Made by a program: the position numbers and the translations under genes
Assembly (NCBI RefSeq): GCF_003862495.1
Contig: NZ_RRCH01000003.1
Span: 310,001 to 374,000 of the forward strand
Length of the DNA: 64,000 bases
Direction of reading: 5' to 3'
Source of the DNA: Halocatena pleomorpha
GTDB lineage: Archaea > Halobacteriota > Halobacteria > Halobacteriales > Haloarculaceae
Part shown: piece by piece, positions 1 to 8,440 of the stretch
How the letters are laid out: each line of letters starts with the position of its first letter
How positions within the stretch are numbered: position 1 is the first letter of the stretch
Notes under the pieces: generated by a model
What the model saw: the letters and a program-made list of their open reading frames with translations, nothing else
What the model was told of the DNA's origin: nothing
Database searches by the model: none

Positions 1-852
1 AGCGTCGGAAGCATCGTCAACGACGAGCAACTGTTTCGAACGAGCATCCTTGCTCAGGGTCTCGGACTCGTTCTCGCGGTCGGCAGTGCGACGCTCTTCG
101 CGTATCTCATCAAGTTTACGATCATGCCGACTGTCGACCTGCACACGATAGACGAAGTGGTCTCACGAACCAATCCCAGCGCGCTGTCTCTCATCGTTGC
201 TCTCGGCTCCGGTGCAGTCGGGGCGTTCTCGGTGAGTTCGGGGGCAAGCGCGCCGTTGGTTGGTGTGATGATCGCAGCGGCCCTGATCCCGCCTGCAGCG
301 GCAGTCGGTCTATCGATGGCCTACTGGTCACCCGTCGTACTCATCAGCGTTACTGTGCTCTTGCTTGTCAACATCCTTTCGATCAATTTCGCAAGCCTCG
401 GTGTGCTCTGGATGCGGGGATACCGTCCCCCTCATTGGTTCGAGCAGGAGACTGCAAAACGAACGACCATGAAACGGATCGGAACGTTACTCATTGGACT
501 GTTGATCGTCTCCGCGTTTCTCATCACGACGTCAATAAATATAAGTCAGAACAGCCGTTTCGAAGAAGAAGTCGAAACGATCACCGCCGAAAGCGATGTT
601 CGAACACTGTCCGTTAATATTTCCTATAAGTTACGACCGTTCACTCGAACCCCGACGGCTGTCACAGTTCACGCCGAGACCAACTCGGATCAGTTCGCTG
701 ATCGGCTCAGATACCGGATCGAGAACAGAACTGGGACCGATGTCTCCGTCACTGTCGTTCAGGAAAGGCTCCAGACATCAAATGCCACGTCCGGAACGCC
801 CCAACTCGAATCACTGCACTCGACACGTTTCAGAGCCACATCCGCAAGCTAA
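1..852 (+). CDS. DUF389 (TIGR00341-type) membrane protein, 3' part
   Basis: The frame is open from base 1, so the start lies upstream; the ATG at 124 is internal. The visible 283 residues hold about five hydrophobic segments (near residues 15-37, 57-75, 80-105, 108-130 and 157-180). A soluble tail of about 100 residues follows. The segment with GSGAVGAFSVSSGASAPLVG and ALIPPAAAVGLS is typical of DUF389 proteins, a haloarchaeal and bacterial family of unknown function. Seen: topology and family motif. Inferred: an integral membrane protein whose cytoplasmic or extracellular C-terminal domain is intact. No partner gene is visible. Confidence 0.82.
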   Translation, partial: SVGSIVNDEQLFRTSILAQGLGLVLAVGSATLFAYLIKFTIMPTVDLHTIDEVVSRTNPSALSLIVALGSGAVGAFSVSSGASAPLVGVMIAAALIPPAAAVGLSMAYWSPVVLISVTVLLLVNILSINFASLGVLWMRGYRPPHWFEQETAKRTTMKRIGTLLIGLLIVSAFLITTSINISQNSRFEEEVETITAESDVRTLSVNISYKLRPFTRTPTAVTVHAETNSDQFADRLRYRIENRTGTDVSVTVVQERLQTSNATSGTPQLESLHSTRFRATSAS

Positions 853-902
853 ATCGAAGCCATGAATGACAAGTCGGATCTGGAACCAATTTATCTACCC
901 AT

Positions 903-945
903 ACTACAGTAATATTTATATTGTAGTCAATGATTACTACAATAT
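903..945. promoter_or_regulatory. Dyad-rich promoter region upstream of the TFB gene
   Basis: A perfect 10-bp inverted repeat, ATATTGTAGT (918-927) and ACTACAATAT (936-945), is separated by 8 bp. A third related half-site, ACTACAGTAATAT, precedes it at about 904-916. A TATA-like TTTATA lies at 915-920 between the half-sites. The layout fits an operator overlapping the core promoter of the downstream TFB gene, but the bound protein is unknown. Confidence 0.45.
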
Positions 946-1007
946 CGTGATCCAAAACGGTATCCAAGATTCAGAACAGGACGGCGGTTCGACGGTGGGT
1001 GAGCAAG

Positions 1008-1985
1008 ATGAGTGACACGATGGCGAGCGTGAACGAGCAGCAGGGGAACCAGAACGATACCACAACGGTGACTCAGCCATCGGAACTAGAGTGTCCGGAG
1101 TGTGGTAGTTCGTCCGTGTATCGCAATCAGGACCGAGGAGAACGGTGTTGTGATCGTTGTGGATTAGTGATCGAGGGATCGATGATTGATACGGGACCGG
1201 AGTGGCGAGCGTTCGACGCGTCCGAACGGGAGAAAAAGTCCCGTGTCGGTGCACCAGTGACGCGGATGCTGCACGATAAGGGGTTAACGACCGCCATCAG
1301 TTGGCAAGATCGGGATGGAAACGGTCGCACCCTCTCCGCAAAACGACGGGAGCAGATGCGTCGGCTCCGCACGTGGAACGAGCGCGCCCGGACCGCGAAC
1401 AACAGAGAACGGAACCTCCAGTTTGCGCTCTCGGAGATCGACCGCATGGCCAGCGCGCTCGGCGTTCCTCAATCCATCCGTGAGATCACGTCGGTGCTCT
1501 ACCGGCGAGCACTGGATGAGGATCTCATTCGTGGGCGGTCGATCGAAGGGATCGCCACCGCTACGCTGTATGCCGCCTGCCGACAGGAAGGGATACCACG
1601 CAGTCTCGACGAGTTAACGGAGGTTTCCAGGGTCGATCGGTCTGAGATCGCTCGAACGCACCGTTACGTCGCCCGCGAGCTTTCGCTCGCGTTAGAACCC
1701 GCCGATCCACGCCAGTACATCCCTCGGTTCTGTTCGGCACTCGATCTCTCAGAAGATATCCAAGCGAAAGCGATGGAGATCTGTAGCACCACCGCAAACG
1801 AAGGGTTGTTGTCCGGAAAATCACCCACGGGATACGCAGCAGCGGCCATCTACTCCGCAGCGCGTCTCTGTGGTGCTGAAACGACACAGAGCGACATCGC
1901 AAGCGTGGCCCAAGTGACCGAGGTCACGATCCGAAAACGCTACCACGAACAACTCGACGCCATCGGTCTCACGATTGAGAATTGA
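1008..1985 (+). CDS. tfb: Transcription initiation factor IIB (TFB)
   Basis: This general transcription factor bridges TBP on the TATA box and RNA polymerase. From the ATG at 1008 it is 325 residues, a normal length for haloarchaeal TFB; a GTG at 999 would add three residues. The N-terminal zinc ribbon has Cys29-x2-Cys32 and Cys48-x2-Cys51. It is followed by a reader/linker region (PEWRAF, then the arginine-rich stretch) and two cyclin-like repeats, roughly residues 130-220 and 225-320. Haloarchaea usually carry several TFB paralogs with partly specialised regulons, so this may be one of a set. The upstream dyad suggests its own expression is controlled. Confidence 0.93.
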   Translation: MSDTMASVNEQQGNQNDTTTVTQPSELECPECGSSSVYRNQDRGERCCDRCGLVIEGSMIDTGPEWRAFDASEREKKSRVGAPVTRMLHDKGLTTAISWQDRDGNGRTLSAKRREQMRRLRTWNERARTANNRERNLQFALSEIDRMASALGVPQSIREITSVLYRRALDEDLIRGRSIEGIATATLYAACRQEGIPRSLDELTEVSRVDRSEIARTHRYVARELSLALEPADPRQYIPRFCSALDLSEDIQAKAMEICSTTANEGLLSGKSPTGYAAAAIYSAARLCGAETTQSDIASVAQVTEVTIRKRYHEQLDAIGLTIEN

Positions 1986-2308
1986 CAACGAACTGCAATA
2001 CAACTATTCAAACTGTGGCTGACGAAACGTACATCTACTAAAACAGGTGTTCGAACCTGTCCGAACCGCTGACCATGAAAACGCAGGAATGCCTGATGAG
2101 TAGACACGCGAACCGACTACTGCTGCCTCGGTCCGCGGCCGTGATTCATCCGTTGTGTCCTGGATTCATCCTCCCGGTGCGCTCGTGCGCCACAGTTCCA
2201 TCCACCAACTACACCACTAAAAAAGTTTCCAAATGGGTTCGATATTTAATCAGTATTCGATTGTGACGTGTGATCGGCTTCGCGTTCGGTTGATCGTCCC
2301 CCACATCG
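1986..2308. other. Gap without a recognisable gene
   Basis: A 63-codon open frame at 2075-2266 has no family resemblance and an unconvincing composition. A short palindromic stretch near 2045-2065 (CAGGT...ACCTG around TTCGA) superficially recalls a tRNA T-arm, but no acceptor, D or anticodon arm is found. The gap looks like the shared 3' region of two converging genes. Confidence 0.5.
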
Positions 2309-3172
2309 TCATCGGTCCAAGACAGGCAGGTGCGTGCTGAGCGCGTCAGTCACCCGATCGATTTCGTCGATCTCGTCGGTGTCACAGCGGATCGTCGGTC
2401 GCCACCACTGCGCAGTATGGAGATAGAGCGCATCCTCGGCGTGGGTGTAGCCGGTGAACGTCGACCACGGACGGAATCGGCGGACAAAACCGCGTTCGGC
2501 AGCGAGTCCGGCGTCGGAAACGCGGTACGTCCTCCCGTGAGGACAGCTGATATGCACCGTCACTGCCACTACCAATATTACCTGTCCGAGGAGATAGCTT
2601 CCTTCGTACCCGAAGAGACCTTCGGCAATCTCTCCGAGAGTCAGACCCACACCGCCGACAATTCCGATTGCGTCCACTATCCGACGGTGACGCCGCGGGA
2701 GCCATGCCTCCCCCTCTGTGAGATCGATTGCGTCTGACAATTGGGCATTCGCGCACCGGGTCCAGCTCATTGCCACGACGAGACCGCCAAAAAATCCTCC
2801 AGCAACTATTCCCAGCAGCGACCACCCGATTACCGAGTCGAACGACCCGGGAACGATACCGGCGATAGCTCCCACGATCGGGAGAATGAACACCACCATT
2901 GGAACAACGCAGAGCGTCCACGAAAGACCTGAGTAGCCGATTTCAATAGCGAGTCCGGGGATGTAAACGACGGCGACACTCACAACCGTTATCACGACCG
3001 TTGTCGCGGTAACCACTACAAGCGTGAACAACACGGCGTCCGTGAGGAAGCCTGCCAATACGATAGAACCGAGCGGAATGAGGAGGGCACACGCATACAG
3101 TCCGGTGACCAGTGCGTAGATTGGATCCGGGCGAGGACCGTCTTGAAACGCCCGTGTCGTCAAGAACGCCAT
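2309..3172 (-). CDS. Hypothetical multi-pass membrane protein
   Basis: I do not recognise this 287-residue protein. It has about five hydrophobic segments in the first 200 residues (for example ALVTGLYACALLIPLGSIVL, residues 21-40, then runs near 50-70, 80-105 and 115-135, and VILVVAVTVHIS near 200). The C-terminal tail of about 80 residues is soluble and contains RTYRVSDAGLA, FRPWSTFTGY and HTAQWWRPTIRCDTDEID. That tail resembles PH-like membrane-associated domains in overall feel, but this is only an impression. It converges with TFB and is divergent from the MazG-like gene. Confidence 0.7.
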   Translation of the reverse strand: MAFLTTRAFQDGPRPDPIYALVTGLYACALLIPLGSIVLAGFLTDAVLFTLVVVTATTVVITVVSVAVVYIPGLAIEIGYSGLSWTLCVVPMVVFILPIVGAIAGIVPGSFDSVIGWSLLGIVAGGFFGGLVVAMSWTRCANAQLSDAIDLTEGEAWLPRRHRRIVDAIGIVGGVGLTLGEIAEGLFGYEGSYLLGQVILVVAVTVHISCPHGRTYRVSDAGLAAERGFVRRFRPWSTFTGYTHAEDALYLHTAQWWRPTIRCDTDEIDEIDRVTDALSTHLPVLDR

Positions 3173-3269
3173 ACCATCACTACTTGGCTAGAAGTGAAAT
3201 GTTTTCTGTATCTGAGCGGTCCGAAGAAAAACACTAGTAGTAAATAGTCTGTAGTGAAACGGAACACAA

Positions 3270-3575
3270 ATGGATCAACAGCAACGACGCGTTGCGTCGT
3301 TCATCGAACAACACGATCTTCACGCTCCGCCCGCGTATCGGCTGTTGGATCTCGTCTCGGAAGTCGGGGAGGTAGCAAAGGACGCCAACAGCTCAACGGA
3401 CTACGGAACCTCCCCCGGTGAACTCACACTCAGCGAGGAGGAGATCGGTGACGTGCTGTTCTCGCTGCTCGCACTCGCTGACAGTCAGGAGATCAACGCG
3501 GACGCAGCGCTACAAACGGCGCTCGAAAAGTACGAACGCCGATTGATCGACGCAGAGACACCGTCCTCGGAGTAG
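3270..3575 (+). CDS. MazG-like nucleotide pyrophosphohydrolase
   Basis: This 101-residue protein has the MazG/all-alpha NTP pyrophosphohydrolase layout. A first helix pair carries LVSEVGEVAKD (about residues 28-38), and a later EEEIGDVLFSLLALAD (about 56-71) completes the acidic metal-binding cluster. The family hydrolyses nucleoside triphosphates to monophosphate and pyrophosphate, often to remove damaged or non-canonical nucleotides. Length and motifs fit a single-domain haloarchaeal member. It ends 1 bp from the 3' end of cbiA (convergent), so it is not part of the cobalamin operon. The substrate cannot be read from sequence. Confidence 0.82.
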   Translation: MDQQQRRVASFIEQHDLHAPPAYRLLDLVSEVGEVAKDANSSTDYGTSPGELTLSEEEIGDVLFSLLALADSQEINADAALQTALEKYERRLIDAETPSSE

Positions 3576-3576
3576 C

Positions 3577-4872
3577 TCACAACCGGTCGACGAACGCGTC
3601 GAACGCGCCGCTTTCGGGATGGACGTGGCAGTACGTCCCGAGCGTGTCGTACTCCATCAGTCCGTCCCGTCCGTCGTCAATACCGTCGCCGCGCTCAACG
3701 TCGAAGGCGAATCGAGCGTCCGAATCAACGTCGGCGCTGGAGTAGTGGAACTCGTGACCACGGATTGTCTCACCAGCGGTGGCGGTGTGCGTGTCGGTTC
3801 GGGCGCGGAGTTCGACGTGGTCGAGCGCCTGGTACCGATCGTGCATTCGGACGTGGGCCGGAAGGACGCCGGCCATCTCGTAAGTTTCGTCGTCGGTGGT
3901 CAGCGTTTCTGACAGGGCGATCAGTCCCCCACACTCCCCAAACACCGGGAGTCCGTCGGCGGCCTGTTCGGCCACCTGCTCGATGGCGGGGCTGTCCGCC
4001 AGCGCAGCGGCGTGCAGTTCCGGATAGCCGCCCGGAAGATAGACGCCGTCACAGTCGGGCAGGTCGTCACCCTCGATCGGTGCGAACGGACACACGTCAG
4101 CACGCGCACGCAGTCGCTCGATCGTCGCCGGATAGTAGAATCGAAACGCCCCATCACGAGCAACGGCGATCCGTTCATCCGTGGATGACCGATCCGGCAT
4201 CCGAGCGGGTGGTGGCGGCGCGCGTGCGACATCCATGAGCGCATCGATCCGGAGGTGGTCTCCCGCGTGTTCGAGCACCTCCTGCGGGAGCGGGGATTCG
4301 TCGCCCATCTGCAATCCGAGGTGGCGATCGGGGATCGCCAGCTCCTCTCGCGGCGGGATACGGCCGTAGTACGTAATACCCTCGGGGAGCGCCTCACGGA
4401 TCCCGCTTTCGTGACGACCACCGTGTGCGCGTTGGGCGATCACACCGGCAACGTCGATGTCGCGGCCAGTCGTCGACGCGTACCGTTCGAATCCCAGTGC
4501 CGTGGCGGCAACACTCTCCATGCCGGCGCTTGCGTCGACGACGAGTACGACCGGTAGATCAAGCGCTTTGGCAACCATCGCAGTGCTCGATGCGTCCCCA
4601 TCGTACAGCCCCATGACCCCCTCAACGACACAGAGATCACCGTTCCCCCGGTAGTAGTTCCGCCGGAGTCCATCCGCACCCTGGAGCCACCGGTCGAGTG
4701 TCCGCGAACCCTGCCCAGCGACGTGTTCGTGGTGGCTCGGATCGATGAAATCCGGGCCGGCTTTGGCGGGTTGGACCGAGATCCCCGATGTCTCAAGCGC
4801 GTGGATGACACAGAGCGTGGCAACGGTTTTCCCGACACCGGAGCGCGTTCCGGCGAGAACGACGCCGTTCAT
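3577..4872 (-). CDS. cbiA: Cobyrinate a,c-diamide synthase
   Basis: CbiA amidates the a and c carboxylates of cobyrinic acid using glutamine or ammonia and ATP. The 431-residue protein begins with a P-loop (GTRSGVGKT, residues 8-16) and a [11 protein letters not shown] segment near residue 61, in the ATP-binding half. It ends with a class I glutamine amidotransferase domain containing the nucleophile motif FGECGGLI near residue 313 and the late His motif [10 protein letters not shown]. Its start overlaps the stop of the upstream cobT-like gene by 4 bp (ATGA), so the two are almost certainly co-transcribed and translationally coupled. Confidence 0.95.
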   Translation of the reverse strand: MNGVVLAGTRSGVGKTVATLCVIHALETSGISVQPAKAGPDFIDPSHHEHVAGQGSRTLDRWLQGADGLRRNYYRGNGDLCVVEGVMGLYDGDASSTAMVAKALDLPVVLVVDASAGMESVAATALGFERYASTTGRDIDVAGVIAQRAHGGRHESGIREALPEGITYYGRIPPREELAIPDRHLGLQMGDESPLPQEVLEHAGDHLRIDALMDVARAPPPPARMPDRSSTDERIAVARDGAFRFYYPATIERLRARADVCPFAPIEGDDLPDCDGVYLPGGYPELHAAALADSPAIEQVAEQAADGLPVFGECGGLIALSETLTTDDETYEMAGVLPAHVRMHDRYQALDHVELRARTDTHTATAGETIRGHEFHYSSADVDSDARFAFDVERGDGIDDGRDGLMEYDTLGTYCHVHPESGAFDAFVDRL

Positions 4873-5870
4873 TCGGCCTCGTCCTGTTCGAGGAGCCGAT
4901 CATACACTTCAATGATCTGCTCGCGTACGGCGGCCATCGTGACATCGGCTTGATCGGCCAGCGCCAGCGCACCACCCATTCCCACCCCCTCTTTGGCCTC
5001 GCCAGTGAGATAGGTGTCCATCACCTGGTGATCCCGCTGATCGAATCCCGGATCGGTGACCGTCATGTCCACCGAAAGATCAGCTACCAACTCCTTGATG
5101 GCTGCGGACTCGTCTTCAACGATGAAGACGGTCGTGGCGATCGAAAGCGGGGCGTCAACGCCGGCGTGACGAACGAGCGCCGCGGCTGCGGCCATCTGGG
5201 TTCCGCCTGCAAGCGTCACATCGGTCCCTGACTCGGTAGCCCCGACAGCGAGTCCCCCGACGGTGGCTAACACTGGATCCCCAACACACCTGAGCGTCCC
5301 CGTCGGATCGCCAGCAGTATCACCGGCAGACAGACCACTCGCATTGAGTCCCACCTCGATCACGCCTTGCTTGAGTTCGAGTGGGTTTTCCGGCAGCGAG
5401 GACGACACCGTCGGGCGCTCCCCGAGTGCTGTGAGTACGCCTAACGCAGTCGTCGTTCCACCCGGAATGGTCTCACCGATGATGAGCTTCTCGTCCGGCA
5501 GCTGTCGTCCGAGTTCTCGAGCCGTTTTGAACGCTGCGGCGGCGGCCGGCACAGGCGTTGATTCCCGAACATTCTGGCCGGGATCGACACCGATCGACAC
5601 CGTGGGCGCGCTGGTCGGACGCGCGAGACCGGCGTCAACCGCGATCTGTTCGAATCCGACCAGCTCATAAACCGCGCGCGTGACTACTGCGGGTGTCGGA
5701 CATCCCGATGGACTGACGGGAACCACCGGCGCTCTCACCGGCTGTCCGTACGTGACGATTTCGAGATCGGCGCTCGGCGTGTGGACCATCATCGCCGGAG
5801 TAGCACCTGCGGCGCTGATCCCATCGATCCGGGCTGTCTCCGTGTTTCCCGCCACGAAAACGAACTTCAT
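4869..5870 (-). CDS. cobT: CobT-like nicotinate-nucleotide phosphoribosyltransferase family protein (TIGR00303 type)
   Basis: The 333-residue protein matches the archaeal TIGR00303 branch of the CobT superfamily. It starts [22 protein letters not shown]-like, and has glycine-rich [20 protein letters not shown] near residues 151-170 and [14 protein letters not shown] near 240. In bacteria CobT activates the lower-ligand base as its alpha-ribotide; the exact substrate of the archaeal branch is less certain. It is first in a two-gene operon with cbiA. Upstream lies an AT-rich divergent region shared with cbiX1, including a TTGTT/AACAA dyad. Confidence 0.9.
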   Translation of the reverse strand: MKFVFVAGNTETARIDGISAAGATPAMMVHTPSADLEIVTYGQPVRAPVVPVSPSGCPTPAVVTRAVYELVGFEQIAVDAGLARPTSAPTVSIGVDPGQNVRESTPVPAAAAAFKTARELGRQLPDEKLIIGETIPGGTTTALGVLTALGERPTVSSSLPENPLELKQGVIEVGLNASGLSAGDTAGDPTGTLRCVGDPVLATVGGLAVGATESGTDVTLAGGTQMAAAAALVRHAGVDAPLSIATTVFIVEDESAAIKELVADLSVDMTVTDPGFDQRDHQVMDTYLTGEAKEGVGMGGALALADQADVTMAAVREQIIEVYDRLLEQDEAE

Positions 5871-5956
5871 CGCGCGATCAACCCCGCTCTGTAAGACGGT
5901 AACCGTTCGATACTGGAACTACGTCGGGTCATATTCGATAATAACACTAGTACAGT

Positions 5957-5970
5957 ATTGTTGGAACAAT
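5957..5970. promoter_or_regulatory. Inverted repeat in the cobT-cbiA promoter region
   Basis: ATTGTT-GG-AACAAT is a perfect 6-bp dyad about 90 bp before the cobT start in an AT-rich stretch. The same TTGTT...AACAA theme occurs before cbiT at 25721-25734, so it may be a regulatory site shared by B12 operons. The rest of 5871-6159 is AT-rich and non-coding on inspection. No B12 riboswitch core was recognised. Confidence 0.4.
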
Positions 5971-6130
5971 TCCATATTAATTCCTCGGTGAAGAGCGCGA
6001 GCAAGCGGCGAGTACTACACGAGCCAGCCGATTCGACCTACAATCATACATAAATTTTTGTTATATTTGACCAAAACTTATTTGCCAGTCTGCACCATGC
6101 ATCAATGCAAGCCTATTTGGGCTAGATCAG

Positions 6131-6144
6131 ATATACTTGTATAT
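6131..6144. promoter_or_regulatory. Palindrome at the cbiX1 promoter containing the TACAAGTAT motif
   Basis: ATATAC-TT-GTATAT is a perfect 6-bp dyad 16-29 bp before the cbiX1 ATG at 6160, where a TATA box is expected for a leaderless transcript. On the minus strand it contains TACAAGTAT (6133-6141). That 9-mer also occurs at the chlID start and before cbtB. Confidence 0.45.
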
Positions 6145-6159
6145 CCACCGAATTCATCA

Positions 6160-6930
6160 ATGACATCCGAAACACTCCTACTCATCGGCCGCGAGACGGC
6201 GCACGCTCAGGAGATGCTCGAAACGCACGCGGATCGTCTCGCCCGGCGTGGTGTTGTCGAGGAGGTGGACGCTGTGACGTACGAACGCGAGCCGGTCCGT
6301 GAGCTTCGCAGTCGGCTGCGATCGATACCGGGCGACCGGGTGTACGTAATGCCGGTGTGCGTCGCTCACACGTTCGAGACAGTCCGGGGACTCCCAGCGG
6401 CGCTGTCGTTCGTTTCCGGAACGGTGCAGTACTGTGAGCCGGTGGGGTGGAACCCGGCCATCACCGACGTGATCGTCCAGCGCGCCACCGATCAGATTCA
6501 GGCCGGTCCCGACGTGTCGCTGGTGTTGGTCGGGTTCGGGAGCAGTTCGAAGCCCTACCACCGCCAAATGGCCGAGTATCACGCGACGCGGCTCAGAGAG
6601 GGAACGGCGTACGGGGACGTTCACGCGTGTTATCTCGTTCAAGATCCAGCGATCGAATGCGCACGGTATGCGATCTCGAACGATCGAGCGGTTGCAGTGC
6701 CGTTGTTTCTCACTCACTGTGAGGCAACTGAGCGACGGATTCCCGAGCAGTTGGAGCCGACAGGAATCGAGTACACCGATCCACTCGGGACACACCCACT
6801 GGTCACGGACGCGATCCACGCGGAACTCGAAAAACAGCGGGTGCTGGCAGTGGGGGAATCAACCGCGTTCGAAGCCCGGTTGACGGCAACTCAGCGCCCA
6901 GTTGCAACCGATGGGGAAGGACCCGATTGA
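6160..6930 (+). CDS. cbiX1: CbiX-family cobaltochelatase-like protein, diverged copy
   Basis: CbiX enzymes insert Co2+ into sirohydrochlorin. This 256-residue protein has the two-half chelatase fold pattern: LLLIGRETAHAQ and PVCVAHTFE in the first half, LVLVGFGSSSKPYHRQ and PLFLTHCEATERRIPEQL in the second. The ATG at 6160 (MTSETLL) is chosen over 6058, which lies in AT-rich non-coding DNA. Odd point: the usual GHGS histidine is absent in both halves (GRET and GFGS), although the second histidine (VAH, LTH) is kept. It may therefore be a chaperone, a chelatase with altered chemistry, or specific for another tetrapyrrole. A second, canonical CbiX lies at 18552-19781. Confidence 0.8.
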   Translation: MTSETLLLIGRETAHAQEMLETHADRLARRGVVEEVDAVTYEREPVRELRSRLRSIPGDRVYVMPVCVAHTFETVRGLPAALSFVSGTVQYCEPVGWNPAITDVIVQRATDQIQAGPDVSLVLVGFGSSSKPYHRQMAEYHATRLREGTAYGDVHACYLVQDPAIECARYAISNDRAVAVPLFLTHCEATERRIPEQLEPTGIEYTDPLGTHPLVTDAIHAELEKQRVLAVGESTAFEARLTATQRPVATDGEGPD

Positions 6931-6992
6931 CGCGCGGAGGCGTGCGTTCCACCCGCTGAAAACAGTGGATCGGAACGCTCTCAGAGATCGAA

Positions 6993-7757
6993 CTAGCCAG
7001 CCCGCACGACGAGCACGGAGAGATCCGAGAACGGTGTGGACGCGGCTTCGACACCACCGGCGTGAGCCGCGAGGTCGCTGAGCGTCGTCTTGGTGATCGT
7101 TTCGTCGTCGTGAGTGAGCCGTTCGAAGACGATCGCGGTGAGCGATTCCGATGCGCCGGCTTCGACGAGCGTCGCGGCGACATCACCGGGCATCCAGTCG
7201 TACGGACGGGGCAGTACGAGCAGGTGACGGTGTCCGACCTGCTCACACAGCCGATGGAGATCCGAGGAGATTTCCCCGCTTTTGTGGAGGGTGACAAACG
7301 TCGTTTCCTCCATCGGGGTTCTGGCGCGACTGGCAGCCACCTGTAGCGAGGAAATCCCAGGGATGATCCGAACCGCAGAATCGACAGCGGCCTGAACCTT
7401 TCCGACGAACTGGTAGCCCGAGTGGTTGGGATCACCCATCAACACGGCGGTTCCGGTGGCACCCTCTGCCACCCGCTGGGCGAACAGCTCTAGCGTTTCG
7501 GTCTCATCCGCGTAGCTACACGCCAACAGCTCAGCGTCGGTACAGCCGCGGATGAACTCGATCACTGTCTCGAAACCGACGACGACATCGGCCTCTCTGA
7601 TGGCGCGTTCGCCGCGCGGCGTGAGGTACGCCGTGTTGCCGGGACCGATGCCGACGGCGAACACCGGCGTGGCGTCGTAGCTGGGTTCCGTCTCGGGAGT
7701 TGCCGCCGCAACGCTCGCCGGATCGGGACCGGCGTCGAGATCGTACTCCTCGGTCAT
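6993..7757 (-). CDS. cbiE: Cobalt-precorrin-7 C5-methyltransferase
   Basis: CbiE methylates C5 of the corrin ring with S-adenosylmethionine. After a disordered, proline-rich N-terminal stretch of about 28 residues, the tetrapyrrole methylase fold starts with FAVGIGPGNTAYLTPRG (about residues 33-49). It continues with LMGDPNHSGY and VRIIPGISSLQVAASR. At 254 residues it lacks a fused CbiT domain, and CbiT is encoded separately at 25115-25681. Its start overlaps the end of cbiC by 4 bp, so cobN-cbiC-cbiE form a minus-strand run. Confidence 0.9.
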   Translation of the reverse strand: MTEEYDLDAGPDPASVAAATPETEPSYDATPVFAVGIGPGNTAYLTPRGERAIREADVVVGFETVIEFIRGCTDAELLACSYADETETLELFAQRVAEGATGTAVLMGDPNHSGYQFVGKVQAAVDSAVRIIPGISSLQVAASRARTPMEETTFVTLHKSGEISSDLHRLCEQVGHRHLLVLPRPYDWMPGDVAATLVEAGASESLTAIVFERLTHDDETITKTTLSDLAAHAGGVEAASTPFSDLSVLVVRAG

Positions 7758-8440
7758 GACTCGGTGGAAAGATCCACAGCGTCGTTTCTGGCGTCGCTCG
7801 CGACGTGGATCAACTCGTTGGTCAGTGCCGCCGCAAGCCCGCTCCCCCCGCGCCGACCGACGTTCGTGACCGCAGGGACGTTGTGCGCTGCCGTGACTGT
7901 TCGGATCCGTTTTCGGCTCGTTTCGGCTTTGACGAATCCCACGGGCGTGGCGATCACGATGGCGGGCCGGGTACCGTCCTCGATACAGTCAGCGAGCGCG
8001 AGCGCCGCCGTCGGTGCGTTTCCGATCACCGCGATCGCTCCCTCATAGATACCCTGACGATCGAGTTCGAACACCGAGGCGGCCGTCCGGGTCATTCCAG
8101 TCCGTTCGGCCAGCTCGCTGCCGTTACCGATCGCTTTGCGAACCGGACAGGAATGTCCCCGATCGGTGATGCCCGCTTTGGCCATCGTGATGTCTGTGAC
8201 GATGGCCTGTTCACCGAGCACTGCCCGTGCGCCAGCACGGACGGGCGTGCCGGTGAACCGTAACAAGTGCTGAAACTCCGGATCGCCGGTTGCATGGACT
8301 GCCTTCTGTCGCATGCGGTCGGAGAGTGTCGCATCGGGAACGAGTTCCCGAACCCGATCCATGCTGGTCTCAGCGATCGCCATGGCGGACTCGGTAGTGG
8401 CACCGAGATCGGCGTACGGCTCGGTGTCCTCAGTCGTCAT
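7754..8440 (-). CDS. cbiC: Cobalt-precorrin-8 methylmutase
   Basis: CbiC moves the methyl group from C11 to C12, giving cobyrinic acid. The 228-residue protein shows the family core QKAVHATGDPEF with the likely catalytic histidine at residue 49. ITDITMAKAGI, the SCPVRKAIGN segment, IGNAPTAALALADCIEDG and TPVGFVKAETSR follow in the expected order. An N-terminal extension of about 20 residues is typical of haloarchaeal versions. It overlaps the 3' end of cobN by 11 bp and cbiE by 4 bp. Confidence 0.95.
   Translation of the reverse strand: MTTEDTEPYADLGATTESAMAIAETSMDRVRELVPDATLSDRMRQKAVHATGDPEFQHLLRFTGTPVRAGARAVLGEQAIVTDITMAKAGITDRGHSCPVRKAIGNGSELAERTGMTRTAASVFELDRQGIYEGAIAVIGNAPTAALALADCIEDGTRPAIVIATPVGFVKAETSRKRIRTVTAAHNVPAVTNVGRRGGSGLAAALTNELIHVASDARNDAVDLSTES

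Noticed and set aside
2040-2070. T-arm-like palindrome with TTCGAAC suggesting a tRNA
   Set aside because: No acceptor, D or anticodon stem can be built around it, and no tRNA-length structure fits.
2075-2266. 63-codon open frame
   Set aside because: No family resemblance, poor composition, and it lies in the shared 3' region of two genes.
5871-6159. Possible B12 riboswitch before cobT or cbiX1
   Set aside because: No B12-box or characteristic paired core was recognised; only AT-rich DNA and short dyads are seen.
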